This document shows, piece by piece, positions 35,491 through 44,633 of a stretch of DNA of 64,000 nt; the first letter of the stretch is position 1, and the number at the start of each line of letters is the position of its first letter. The notes under the pieces were generated by a model. The model searched no databases, had not been told where the DNA came from, and worked only from the letters and a program-made list of their open reading frames with translations. The DNA comes from an uncultured Deferribacteres bacterium (GTDB lineage Bacteria; Zhuqueibacterota; JdFR-76; DREG01): the NCBI GenBank assembly GCA_913009825.1, contig CAJVYQ010000002.1:1-64000 (forward strand), in the 5' to 3' direction. A program made the translations under genes and the position numbers.

Positions 35491-36350
35491 TGGGATGTTG
35501 TCTCTTCTCTTGAGGGGTTGGCAGTACCTTTACTATTTTTTTTTGAAGACAGCAACAGATTGCTCATTTCATCTAAACTATATTGTTCATATTTTGTATT
35601 GGAATATTTTAAAATCACTTCCTCTTTAATGAAATCAACCCTGTCTACCGTCGCTTTCCCTGTAGGGGTTACAATTGTTTGCCCTACATCCGGAAATTGT
35701 TCCAAAGCGTTTTGGTAAAAATCGATTTCATAGCGCAGACAGCATTTTAACCGGCCGCAAACGCCGGAAAGCTTGGATGGATTTAAAGGTAAATTTTGTT
35801 CCTTTGCGATTTGCGTGGTAATGGTATCAAACTCGTGCATGATAGTTGTGCAACAAAGCTGTAAGCCGCAGGGACCGTATCCCCCCATGCGCCGTGCTTC
35901 ATCACGAACCCCTATTTGGCGCAGCTCTATTCTGGTACGATATACGGCAGCAAGATCTTTCACCAGCTCACGGAAATCCACTCTTTTATCCGCTGTGAAA
36001 TAAAATGTGAGCTTATTTCTGTCAAATTGATATTCCGTGTCTACTAATTTCATATTCAGCTGATGATGGGAAATTTTATCTTTGCATACGTCGAAGGCTT
36101 CCTGTTCCAATTTCCGGTTTTCTTTCAGCTTGGACGTGTCCTGCAAAGACGGTTTCCGGATAATTTTTTTGATGCCGTTTTTACGGCTGTCTATATTAAA
36201 TTGAATACCTACCTGAAAAACCATGCCCAAATCTTCGCCGCGATCCGCCTCGACAATCACATAGTCACCACTTCTAAAAGGAAATTGCTGCGGATTAGTA
36301 TAATATTCCCGACGAAAGCCTTTAAAGCCAATTTCCACAACAGAATCCAT
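35487..36350 (-). CDS. PSP1-domain protein, RicT (YaaT)-like
   Basis: A 287-residue PSP1-family protein. The core carries GGYGPCGLQLCCTT and LSGVCGRLKCCLRYE, the paired cysteine clusters that in Bacillus RicT help hold [4Fe-4S] clusters and act with RicA and RicF in RNA processing. The final 25 residues are polar and disordered. AAGGG precedes the ATG. The neighbour order holB, PSP1, metG, tatD is common in bacteria and supports the assignment. No ricA or ricF partner is seen here. Confidence 0.9.
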   Translation of the reverse strand: MDSVVEIGFKGFRREYYTNPQQFPFRSGDYVIVEADRGEDLGMVFQVGIQFNIDSRKNGIKKIIRKPSLQDTSKLKENRKLEQEAFDVCKDKISHHQLNMKLVDTEYQFDRNKLTFYFTADKRVDFRELVKDLAAVYRTRIELRQIGVRDEARRMGGYGPCGLQLCCTTIMHEFDTITTQIAKEQNLPLNPSKLSGVCGRLKCCLRYEIDFYQNALEQFPDVGQTIVTPTGKATVDRVDFIKEEVILKYSNTKYEQYSLDEMSNLLLSSKKNSKGTANPSREETTSH

Positions 36351-36387
36351 GGTTAAACCCTTTATCTATCTTTAACAGGCAGGAAAT

Positions 36388-37557
36388 CTACCTTGGTTGT
36401 TGTGATAAGTTTATATCAAATAAATAAGTTACGTAATTAATTAAAATCAAATTAATATAAACATTTCTCTCTATTAAATCAATACTATTCTCGGTTTCAA
36501 CTATTGTTTTATCAAGATTTACTTCCGAAAGTTTATCATTCAGCCGCGCCAATTTTTCAATTTGATCCGCATTGTAAAACCCTGCATCTTCTTGTAAATC
36601 TCCCCCTCTGATGCGTAATACTTGTAAATCCCGCAGCCAGAGCAGAGCAATATGGAACAATTCTTTTATTTGACCCCTGCTTTTTCCGGCCGCTATTTTT
36701 TCAATTAATGCCAATTTTTGAAAATCGTCCCCGTTTTGCGACCCTATTAACAGCAGCCAGGCCTGCTCCCGCATCGCATTATAATCTTCCTCCAAAAGCG
36801 CGGATGCTTTTCTGAAATTGCCCATAGAAAGACGGGATACGATTTTAGCTTTTCCCGGCTCGATACCCTCTTTTTCAAGAGCGGATACTATATCCGTCTC
36901 TTTCAGTGGTGAAAATTTGATCAATTGACATCTGGAAATAATTGTTGGCAGCAATTTGTCCAGTCGGGAAGTGATTAATATTAACAGCAATTTGGGCGGG
37001 GGTTCTTCCAAAATTTTTAGCAGGGAATTTGCCGCTTCGGTGGTCATCCGATCCGCCCCGGAAATGATAAACGCTCTATATTTTCCCTTATACAGTTTGA
37101 GGCCGGCGGTCCTTTTTAGTTCCCGAACCTGATCAATCAAAATTCCTGCTGTTTCCGAATAAGCTGACGGAAGATAAGGATTGGCAGCCAATTTTTGTAT
37201 ATGTTTCACCACATCCTCAGTTTTTATCTTTGCAGGTGCGGCAAAAACAAATTTAAGATCCGGGTGAACCAACCGGCCGATCGCCCTGCAGTTATCGCAG
37301 GTTTGACAGGGAATTTGAGAGCCGGATGTGCAATTTAATGCCTTACTAAACTCAATCGCCATGGCATTCTTACCGCTCCCTTCCTGGCCGTAAAAGAGAT
37401 AGGCTGTGGGAATTCGTTCATTCAAAATCGCTTTTTCCAACAAAAATTTTGCTTTCGACTGTCCGATTACCCGGTTAAATAGAATTTTCTTTTTAGATGC
37501 CGTTATTTTTTTCGTACGAACCTTTATAGATGGCTCTTCGTTACTAAACAGATCCAT
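36388..37557 (-). CDS. holB: DNA polymerase III subunit delta'
   Basis: A 389-residue clamp-loader AAA+ protein. The Walker A region is LFYGQEGSGKNAMA, a zinc module with four cysteines follows (CQTCDNCRAIG), and ADRMTTEAANSLLKILEEPP is the sensor/box VII region. Arg-rich SRLDKLLPTIISRCQ completes the family pattern. It helps load the sliding clamp at the replication fork. GGGAG lies upstream of the ATG. It follows the EnvC-like gene by 9 bases. Confidence 0.9.
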   Translation of the reverse strand: MDLFSNEEPSIKVRTKKITASKKKILFNRVIGQSKAKFLLEKAILNERIPTAYLFYGQEGSGKNAMAIEFSKALNCTSGSQIPCQTCDNCRAIGRLVHPDLKFVFAAPAKIKTEDVVKHIQKLAANPYLPSAYSETAGILIDQVRELKRTAGLKLYKGKYRAFIISGADRMTTEAANSLLKILEEPPPKLLLILITSRLDKLLPTIISRCQLIKFSPLKETDIVSALEKEGIEPGKAKIVSRLSMGNFRKASALLEEDYNAMREQAWLLLIGSQNGDDFQKLALIEKIAAGKSRGQIKELFHIALLWLRDLQVLRIRGGDLQEDAGFYNADQIEKLARLNDKLSEVNLDKTIVETENSIDLIERNVYINLILINYVTYLFDINLSQQPR

Positions 37558-37566
37558 TTTCTCTCC

Positions 37567-38778
37567 CTATTTAGGTTTTCTCGACAACCACTTTTGCGGA
37601 TTAACCGGAGTGGTTTTCTGCCAGATTTCAAAATGAAGCATGGGCCCGGACAGGGAACCGGAATCACCAACGCGGCCGATGATGGTTCCATCAGTAACCT
37701 CTTCACCCATAATCACCTCGATGGCAGACAGATGAGTAAAAACCGTATAATAGCCCCCGTAATGATTCACAATTACAATATTGCCAAAACTTCGCTGCCA
37801 GGTAATTGCCGTGACAACGCCGTAACACGTTGCTTTAACCGCCTGCCCCATGACCGCTTTGATATCAATACCCGGATTAAAATAGAGCCGTTTCGTTTTG
37901 GGATGTTTCACATTGCCAAATTTTCTGATTATCTTCCCTCTGGTGGGCCAGGCCATTTTTCCTTTTAATTGGGGAAACCGCGTAGGTTTAGCCAGATCGA
38001 TGGGCGAGCTTGTGCGTGATTTTTCACTTTCCCTGATGAATCTTCTGATTGCGGCCGCATCTCTTTCCCGCTGTTGAAGCTTTTGGTCTATAAATTTTAG
38101 ATCGTTTCTGTACTTTTCAAAGATTAATTTTTTTTCCCGGCGGCGCTTTTTCAGGTTTTTTTCCTCTTTCCCTTTCTCAGCCAAAAATTTCCCTTTTTGC
38201 TCCAGACTTACCCTTAAGTTCTGATTGGTTTTTTCAATTTCATGTTTTGTCTCCAAAAGATTCTTTAAACGCCGGCGATCGGCATCGGCAATTCTTTTGC
38301 TGTACTTTAACCAGACCAGTGCCTGATTCAATGATCTTGAAGCCAATAAAATCTCGATATCGCCCAGATTTCTGTGTTTGTAAAAATGAACCAATCGTTC
38401 GGCAAAAATTTGCTTTTGTTTGTCGTATTCGTCCAATAGTTTTATTAGCTTTGAGTTGGTTTGAAAAATGTTCTTCCTTAATCGATTTTCCTGAATTTTG
38501 AGTTGTCTGATTAAATCACGCAGCAGGTCACTCTCTTTATCGATTTGTGCCAACTGATCCAGACTGGAATCCTTCCTGTTTTTCAGTTGTTGCTTTTTTT
38601 TACGGAGTTCTAAAATTTCCGCCTGAATATTTTGAAGCCTCTTTTGTTGATTCGTAAGTTTATTTTTTGACGTTTGGGGATAAGCCGGGTAAAAAACAGG
38701 ATAAAAGAAAAGGGTTAAAAGGAAAACAAAAAGTAGAAAACCTGCTCTATATTTTTTACAACGATCAATCAATATCAT
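37567..38778 (-). CDS. EnvC-like degenerate LytM-domain protein
   Basis: A 403-residue exported protein: a hydrophobic N-terminal signal segment, a long coiled coil (about 35-255, rich in Lys, Gln, Glu), then a LytM/M23 domain (about 290-400). The catalytic features look degenerate: the usual HxGxD reads NPGID and the usual HLHFE reads MLHFE, so two metal or catalytic histidines are missing. This matches EnvC, which activates cell-wall amidases instead of cutting peptidoglycan itself. The start at 38778 (ATG) gives a normal signal peptide; an upstream in-frame GTG at 38808 is also possible. It is first in the nine-gene operon. Confidence 0.85.
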   Translation of the reverse strand: MILIDRCKKYRAGFLLFVFLLTLFFYPVFYPAYPQTSKNKLTNQQKRLQNIQAEILELRKKKQQLKNRKDSSLDQLAQIDKESDLLRDLIRQLKIQENRLRKNIFQTNSKLIKLLDEYDKQKQIFAERLVHFYKHRNLGDIEILLASRSLNQALVWLKYSKRIADADRRRLKNLLETKHEIEKTNQNLRVSLEQKGKFLAEKGKEEKNLKKRRREKKLIFEKYRNDLKFIDQKLQQRERDAAAIRRFIRESEKSRTSSPIDLAKPTRFPQLKGKMAWPTRGKIIRKFGNVKHPKTKRLYFNPGIDIKAVMGQAVKATCYGVVTAITWQRSFGNIVIVNHYGGYYTVFTHLSAIEVIMGEEVTDGTIIGRVGDSGSLSGPMLHFEIWQKTTPVNPQKWLSRKPK

Positions 38779-38887
38779 CTCAATAAAATACAAAATTAAC
38801 GTGACCACAATTCTATGATTGGATAAAAATATGTCTTTTAATAAACAAAATCAACTGAAAAGAACGACAAAATAAATCACAAAGATG

Positions 38888-38916
38888 TTGCAAAACCTCT
38901 ACGTACTGCGTATATT
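38888..38916 (+). promoter_or_regulatory. candidate promoter for the cyclic-nucleotide-binding gene
   Basis: TTGCAA (38888-38893), 17 bases, TATATT (38911-38916), located 28 bases before the ATG at 38944. It lies in the divergent spacer shared with the EnvC-like gene. Confidence 0.5.
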
Positions 38917-38943
38917 TGATAAAATAAATAATGAGGATTCTCA

Positions 38944-39468
38944 ATGAATTTTATCTGGTCGAATATTTTCAGGGACAAAAAGGACGCCGAAGATAACACG
39001 TTGGAACTCCTGCGAAAAGTACCTATTTTTGCAGAATTAAAAAAGCGCGAGTTGTCGGAATTTCAGCGTATTTCACATAGCAGATCTTACGAAAAAAGCG
39101 AAACTATTTTCTGGGAAGGCGAACCCGGAGTAGGCATGTACATCATCCAAAGCGGTCGCGTTCAAATCACCCAAAAATGTGATGAACATTCTACCGGTAA
39201 TATTCTTGCCGAACTAAAAAACGGCGATTTCTTTGGTGAATTAGCCCTGTTGGATGATTCACCCCGGTCTGCTTGCGCCATTGCGGCAGAGCCGACAAAA
39301 GTTATCGGCATCTTTCGTCCCGATCTGTTGTCCCTTTTTGATAGAAAACCACATCTTGCTATCAGTGTTCTGTTCAAACTGGCCGACATGATCGGTAACC
39401 GCCTGAAAGCAACTAATCAGGAACTTAAAAAATTGCAGGAAAAATTAAACACAGGTAAAACATCTTGA
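38944..39468 (+). CDS. cyclic-nucleotide-binding domain protein
   Basis: A 174-residue protein with one cyclic-nucleotide-binding domain at about residues 27-145. The phosphate-binding cassette FFGELALLDDSPRSACA has the conserved Glu and Arg needed to bind cAMP or cGMP. There is no HTH domain, so it is not a Crp-type regulator; the C-terminal 30 residues are helical and may mediate contacts. It overlaps the downstream AI-2E permease gene by 4 bases (TTGA), so it may sense a nucleotide signal for that transporter. GAGG lies upstream of the start. Confidence 0.85.
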   Translation: MNFIWSNIFRDKKDAEDNTLELLRKVPIFAELKKRELSEFQRISHSRSYEKSETIFWEGEPGVGMYIIQSGRVQITQKCDEHSTGNILAELKNGDFFGELALLDDSPRSACAIAAEPTKVIGIFRPDLLSLFDRKPHLAISVLFKLADMIGNRLKATNQELKKLQEKLNTGKTS

Positions 39469-40547
39469 ACGAAGAAAACTATCCATTTTTCAATCTGGCG
39501 ATAGATCGCAGAAGTATACAAAAAGCGATCAAAATATTTATAATCTTTTTCACTTTTGTTCTGCTTTTAACCGCTTCCTGGATTGCCCTTACCGAATTTA
39601 AGGACGTTTCTTTGATCTTTCTTTTTTCCGTCCTGCTTGCCTTTTTACTTGATCCTCCTGTAGGGCGCCTGGAAAGCCGGGGGTTATCCAGAACAAACGC
39701 CACATTCATCGTTTTTCTGGTAATTTTACTGATTATTGCCGGAGGAATCTATCTTCTCTTTCCCATTTTATCGCATCAAATCAAATCCATTCAGGCACAG
39801 TTGCAGGGAGATTTTATTAAACAACGAATCACCCTGGTAATCCAGGGATTTCAAGACAAATTTACTTTTCTCCAGGGAAGCGATTTGACCGGCAAAATGA
39901 GCAGCGTCCTGGCAACGATCCAGGAGAATCTACTTAATTTTGCCCTGGGACTGTTTTCCGCCCTGTCAAATCTCGTTATTATTCCTTTTATCACCTTTTT
40001 TCTTTTAAAAGACGGTCCCAGGCTGAAAAAAGGAATTATTGCCCGCACCCCTAACCGGTATTTCGAAATGATGTTAAACCTGCTCTATAAAACGGAATTA
40101 CAATTAGGCGGGTACATCAGGGGTCAATTACTGGATGCTTTTTGGGTGGGACTTCTGTCTGTTTTCGCACTGAAGATCATTGGTGTGGATTATTATTTTT
40201 TCATCGGCGCTATCGCCGGTCTGGCAAATATGATCCCGTACCTCGGGCCGGTTGTAGGCGCTGTTCCGGCAATAATGGTTTCGCTGATGCAAACCACTTC
40301 CTTCTCGCCGATTCTCTGGATTGTTATTGCATTTGCCGTTATCCAATTAATTGACAATGTCGTTATTTCGCCACTTGTGGTTGCTAAAAGTGTGGATATT
40401 CATCCTCTGGTGATTATCATAGTGATTTTTATCGGAGAGCAGTTGTTAGGTGTGTTGGGAATGTTGATCGCCGTACCGGTTACAGGTATTCTTAAAGTTT
40501 TAGTCAAAGAAACCATTTGGAGTTTTAAAAACTACCGTCTGTTGTAA
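39465..40547 (+). CDS. AI-2E family (PerM-type) membrane protein
   Basis: A 360-residue inner-membrane protein with about eight hydrophobic segments and a central soluble helical region (about 90-145). The C-terminal signature GLANMIPYLGPVVGAVPAI...IQLIDNVVISPLVVAKSVDIHP is typical of the family. Members include the quorum-signal exporter TqsA and Na+/H+ antiporters, so the substrate is open. The start is a TTG overlapping the previous stop, showing tight coupling with the cyclic-nucleotide-binding gene. Confidence 0.85.
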   Translation: MNEENYPFFNLAIDRRSIQKAIKIFIIFFTFVLLLTASWIALTEFKDVSLIFLFSVLLAFLLDPPVGRLESRGLSRTNATFIVFLVILLIIAGGIYLLFPILSHQIKSIQAQLQGDFIKQRITLVIQGFQDKFTFLQGSDLTGKMSSVLATIQENLLNFALGLFSALSNLVIIPFITFFLLKDGPRLKKGIIARTPNRYFEMMLNLLYKTELQLGGYIRGQLLDAFWVGLLSVFALKIIGVDYYFFIGAIAGLANMIPYLGPVVGAVPAIMVSLMQTTSFSPILWIVIAFAVIQLIDNVVISPLVVAKSVDIHPLVIIIVIFIGEQLLGVLGMLIAVPVTGILKVLVKETIWSFKNYRLL

Positions 40548-40634
40548 AAAATTTTAATCATGTTAATTTGTTCAGAAAAATTACAAAACGTAAATGCGAA
40601 TCATTCTGTAATCAAATAAGAAAGGGAAAAAAAC

Positions 40635-41444
40635 ATGAGAATTATTATTCACAAAAATTACGATGAATTAAGTAAATGGAACGCCTATTATATTGCCGGT
40701 AAAATCAATGCGGCAAAACCCACACGGGAAAACCCTTATGTTTTGGGTCTACCTACCGGATCTTCTCCCATCGGCACCTATCAAAATCTGGTGAAACTGA
40801 ATAAAGAGGGGAAGGTTTCTTTCAAAAATGTAGTTACCTTCAATATGGACGAATATGTGAATCTGCCCGAAGATCACCCGGAAAGTTATCATTATTTTAT
40901 GTGGGACAATCTGTTCAGCCACATCGATATTCCCAAAGAAAATATCAATATCCTCAATGGAAATGCCGCCGATCTGGAAAAGGAGTGTTTCGAATATGAA
41001 GAAAAAATTAAAAAGGCCGGCGGTATCGACCTGTTTTTAGGCGGCATCGGTCCGGATGGTCACATTGCCTTCAATGAACCCGGCTCTTCATTGTCATCCA
41101 GAACCAGAGTAAAAACACTTACTTACGATACTATTCTTGCCAATTCCCGTTTCTTCGACAAAGATATTAACAAAGTACCAAAAGTTGCTTTGACGGTTGG
41201 TGTTGGTACTGTGATGGACGCCCGGGAAGTGCTTATCATCATCAACGGCTACAAAAAAGCCCGCGCCCTGCAGAAAGTGGTGGAAGAGGGTGTGAACCAC
41301 ATGTGGACCGTTTCCAGTTTACAGCTTCATCCCCACGGCATCATTGTTTGTGATGACGAAGCAACCATGGAAATGAAAGTGGGTACCGTTAAATATTTCA
41401 AAGATATCGAAAGAGACGCCATCAATAATCTGCTAACTTTATAA
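40635..41444 (+). CDS. nagB: glucosamine-6-phosphate deaminase
   Basis: A 269-residue NagB. It converts glucosamine 6-phosphate to fructose 6-phosphate and ammonia. Active-site motifs are [17 protein letters not shown] (catalytic Asp) and [17 protein letters not shown] (Asp, His, Glu). The length equals the usual hexameric enzyme. AAAGGG lies upstream of the ATG. The DUF4954 gene follows after 14 bases, and the convergent anmK and kinase genes beyond it complete an amino-sugar recycling block. Confidence 0.95.
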   Translation: MRIIIHKNYDELSKWNAYYIAGKINAAKPTRENPYVLGLPTGSSPIGTYQNLVKLNKEGKVSFKNVVTFNMDEYVNLPEDHPESYHYFMWDNLFSHIDIPKENINILNGNAADLEKECFEYEEKIKKAGGIDLFLGGIGPDGHIAFNEPGSSLSSRTRVKTLTYDTILANSRFFDKDINKVPKVALTVGVGTVMDAREVLIIINGYKKARALQKVVEEGVNHMWTVSSLQLHPHGIIVCDDEATMEMKVGTVKYFKDIERDAINNLLTL

Positions 41445-41458
41445 AAAAGGGTAGTAGT

Positions 41459-43441
41459 ATGGAATATCGAAAATTAGCCGATGAAGAATTACAATCGCTG
41501 CAAAACCAGGGTTGTTCTGCCGATGACTGGAATTCAGTATTGGCAGCGGAGAATTTCTCCACCGGAACAATTAAAAATGTGCATTTCTCCGGTCAGGTTA
41601 AAATCGGACAACTCAATGGCACCATTGAAATACGGGATGGAATTACTAAAAGCTGTGGTTTGAAAAATTCTTACATCAAAGACTGCACCATTGGCGACAA
41701 TGTTTACATTGCCGATGTGAAAAATCTGGTGAATTATCAAATTGAGAAGGATGTTGTGCTGGAAAACATCGGACTGTTGGTGAAGACAGGCGAAACCACT
41801 TTTGGCAACGGCGCCGAAATTGAAATACTCAACGAAGGCGGCGGCAGAGAGTTGCCGATTTTTGATCAACTATCTTCCCAAATCGCCTACCTGATAGTGG
41901 TTTACCGCCACGATCCCGCTTTTACACAGAAACTGACGGAAATGATCCGAAATTATGCCCAAACGAAAAAGAGTGAAAAAGGGATCATCGGGCAGGGTGC
42001 CAGAATTACCAATTGCAGCGAAATTAAAAATGTGGCGATTGGTGTACAAACAACCATCGCCGGTGCACAACTGCTGAAAGAAGGTACCATCGCCGGCAAC
42101 GAAAACGATCCCGTTTTCATCGGCGAAGGCGTTATTGCCAAATCTTTCATTGTTCAATCCGGTTCCCGGGTTGACAGTTCCGCCCTGCTGGACAACTGCT
42201 TTGTCGGACAGGGTGTCAGAATTGGTAAGCAGTACTCGGCGGAGAATTCCGCTTTTTTCGCCAATTGCGAAGGATTTCATGGCGAGGCCTGTAGTCTTTT
42301 TGCCGGACCTTATACGGTGACGCATCATAAATCCACGTTGTTGATTGCCGGATTGTTCTCCTTCTACAACGCGGGTAGCGGTTCAAACCAGAGTAACCAC
42401 ATGTACAAATTGGGTGCCATTCATCAGGGAATTTTGGACCGGGGCGCCAAAACCGGCTCATTTTCTTACATGATGTGGCCCAGCCGTGTCGGCGCTTTTT
42501 CCGGAGTTATCGGCAAACATTACGCGAATTTTGATGTCTCCACATTCCCTTTCTCCTACATTTTAGAGTCCAAAGGAAAAAGTCTTCTGATGCCGGCCAT
42601 GAATCTGTTCACTGTAGGAACCCGCCGGGACAGCGCAAAATGGCCTGATCGTGACCGGCGGAAAGATCCGGTAAAATATGATCTCATCCATTTCAATCTG
42701 TTCAATCCATACATCGTTGGAAAAATCATTGCCGGTGAAAAGATCCTTCTTGATTTGGATGAAAACACTCCCGATGATCAGGAATACGTTGATTTTAACA
42801 ACGTCACCATAAAGCGCGCCAAACTGAAAGCGGGAATAGAAAGCTACCGCACCGCCATCGATCTTTACATCGGCACGGAACTGGTGCGGCGCCTGGAAAA
42901 AGCGGCAGACGCCGATTCTTTCGATTCCATGAAAAAGGCCCTGCAGACTCAGGTGGAATCCGTCGATCAAAATTGGTTCGATCTGTCCGGTATGTTTACA
43001 CCTGAAAGTGAAGTGGAAAAAATTCACACCGCCGTTAACAACGGAGACCTGAATAGTATTTCTTCACTTACTTCCGCATTAACCGTAGTATACGAAAATT
43101 ACGATGATTTTAACTGGGCCTGGTGTGTAAATCTGATCCGGAAGAAACTCGGAATTGACATGAACAACCCGGACAAAGAAGAGCTTACCGGCATAATTGA
43201 GACCTGGAGAAAGAGCCAGATTCACTTTAATCAGCGAGTGCTCAAAGATGCGGAGAAAGAATTCAATAAAAAGAGCCGGATTGGTTATGGCGTCGATGTG
43301 GATGAAGAAGCACAAAAGAAAGACTTCGCGGCTGTGCGCGGTTCGTTCGAAGAAAACAAGTTTGTAAAACAGTTGAAAGAGGAATCGAAAGCGGTTCAGG
43401 AAAAAGCGGAAAAATTGATTACTTTTTTAAACCGGATCTGA
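41459..43441 (+). CDS. DUF4954-family protein
   Basis: A 660-residue cytosolic protein. The N-terminal half has repeated hexapeptide-like turns (GDNVYIADVKNL, GQGARITNCSEI, GQGVRIGKQYS), indicating a left-handed beta helix as in sugar-nucleotide acyltransferases. The middle carries FANCEGFHGEACSLFAGPYTVTHHKS and MWPSRVGAFSGVIGKHY, and the C-terminal 200 residues are helical. The family is found next to nagB in other FCB bacteria and is uncharacterised; an amino-sugar-linked enzyme or regulator is plausible. AAGGG precedes the ATG. Its stop lies one base from the stop of the convergent anmK. Confidence 0.88.
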   Translation: MEYRKLADEELQSLQNQGCSADDWNSVLAAENFSTGTIKNVHFSGQVKIGQLNGTIEIRDGITKSCGLKNSYIKDCTIGDNVYIADVKNLVNYQIEKDVVLENIGLLVKTGETTFGNGAEIEILNEGGGRELPIFDQLSSQIAYLIVVYRHDPAFTQKLTEMIRNYAQTKKSEKGIIGQGARITNCSEIKNVAIGVQTTIAGAQLLKEGTIAGNENDPVFIGEGVIAKSFIVQSGSRVDSSALLDNCFVGQGVRIGKQYSAENSAFFANCEGFHGEACSLFAGPYTVTHHKSTLLIAGLFSFYNAGSGSNQSNHMYKLGAIHQGILDRGAKTGSFSYMMWPSRVGAFSGVIGKHYANFDVSTFPFSYILESKGKSLLMPAMNLFTVGTRRDSAKWPDRDRRKDPVKYDLIHFNLFNPYIVGKIIAGEKILLDLDENTPDDQEYVDFNNVTIKRAKLKAGIESYRTAIDLYIGTELVRRLEKAADADSFDSMKKALQTQVESVDQNWFDLSGMFTPESEVEKIHTAVNNGDLNSISSLTSALTVVYENYDDFNWAWCVNLIRKKLGIDMNNPDKEELTGIIETWRKSQIHFNQRVLKDAEKEFNKKSRIGYGVDVDEEAQKKDFAAVRGSFEENKFVKQLKEESKAVQEKAEKLITFLNRI

Positions 43442-43442
43442 G

Positions 43443-44633
43443 TTAACCCGGGAGGCAGATTTTCCCCAGAATGGTCTGTCTGCTTGCTCCCGTTACCGAA
43501 GGAAGATTGGCTGGTCTGCCGAGCAGCGTTTGGCAGGCCATCATGGCAAAACAGGTTGCTTCTTTCGCCTCGCTCAAAAGCCCCAGCTCATCGGAACGAA
43601 CATTTTTAACCGGTGAAAAATATTTTGCCAGTGCAGTCATCAACACCGGATTTTCCACTCCGCCTCCACTTATAATCAATTCATCGATTTTTTCGCTGTG
43701 ATGCAGCAAATTTACGCAAGCGTCGTAAATGGTCCGCGCCGTTAGTTCTGTGGCCGTGGCGATCAAATCTGCCGGAGCAATTTTTTCATTTTCAATAAAG
43801 GAATAAATTTGCTGCAAAAACGGACCGGCAAACTTTTCCCTGCCCGTGGATTTGGGCGGTTCTTTTGAAAAATAACCATCCTGCAGTAAAACCGTTAGCA
43901 ACTCCCGGTGAACAGAACCGCTCTTCGCAATCTCGCCGTCTTTATCAAAAGGTTGTTTGAAATATCTTCTTGCCAGAGAATCGATGATCACATTTCCCGG
44001 TCCGGTATCAAAAGCCACAACCTCTTCAAATGAAAGTTTCGCCGGTACGTATGTGATGTTGGCGATGCCGCCGATATTTAAAACAATCCTGTTTCTTTGC
44101 GGGTGATGAAAATACAAAGCATCGAAGAAGGGGACGAGGGGAGCACCCTGGCCGCCCAAAGCCATATCGGCAATCCGGAAATCGCCGACAGTTAGAATTC
44201 CGGTTTGATTGGCAATGACCGACGGATCGGCCACCTGCAGTGTGGAAGCATAGAAAATTCCGTTCTCCTCTATTTTCTCCGGCAGATGGCAGATAGTTTG
44301 TCCGTGCGAACCGATAAAATCAATTTCACCGGCAGAAATATTTTTCTCCTGCAAATAATCCAGAATCAACCCGGAAAACAGATGGCCCAGGAAGAAATTC
44401 AGCCGGCAAACATCTTCCACGCTGCCGCCGTCCGGCGCTGCCACCGATAGAATTTTTTGTTTGATCTCCGCCGCATACTCCCGGATTGTAAAATCAAGCA
44501 GGGTAAATTCGGGCGCCGGATCACGCGGTTCAATTTTAACCCATGCAATATCCAGGCCGTCCGCCGATGTGCCGGACATTAAACCCAACGCGTGGTGGCT
44601 GGCGACACCGTTTATTTTTTCAAACCATTTCAT
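43443..44633 (-). CDS. anmK: anhydro-N-acetylmuramic acid kinase
   Basis: A 396-residue AnmK of the ASKHA fold. It cleaves the 1,6-anhydro ring and phosphorylates the sugar to MurNAc 6-phosphate during cell-wall recycling. Signatures are LGLMSGTSADGLDIAWVKI, GSHGQTICHLP, LQVADPSVIANQTG, DFRIADMALGGQGAPLVPF and AFDTGPGNVIID. It overlaps the upstream kinase gene by 14 bases, so both are translated together. No murQ is seen in this window. Confidence 0.94.
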   Translation of the reverse strand: MKWFEKINGVASHHALGLMSGTSADGLDIAWVKIEPRDPAPEFTLLDFTIREYAAEIKQKILSVAAPDGGSVEDVCRLNFFLGHLFSGLILDYLQEKNISAGEIDFIGSHGQTICHLPEKIEENGIFYASTLQVADPSVIANQTGILTVGDFRIADMALGGQGAPLVPFFDALYFHHPQRNRIVLNIGGIANITYVPAKLSFEEVVAFDTGPGNVIIDSLARRYFKQPFDKDGEIAKSGSVHRELLTVLLQDGYFSKEPPKSTGREKFAGPFLQQIYSFIENEKIAPADLIATATELTARTIYDACVNLLHHSEKIDELIISGGGVENPVLMTALAKYFSPVKNVRSDELGLLSEAKEATCFAMMACQTLLGRPANLPSVTGASRQTILGKICLPG

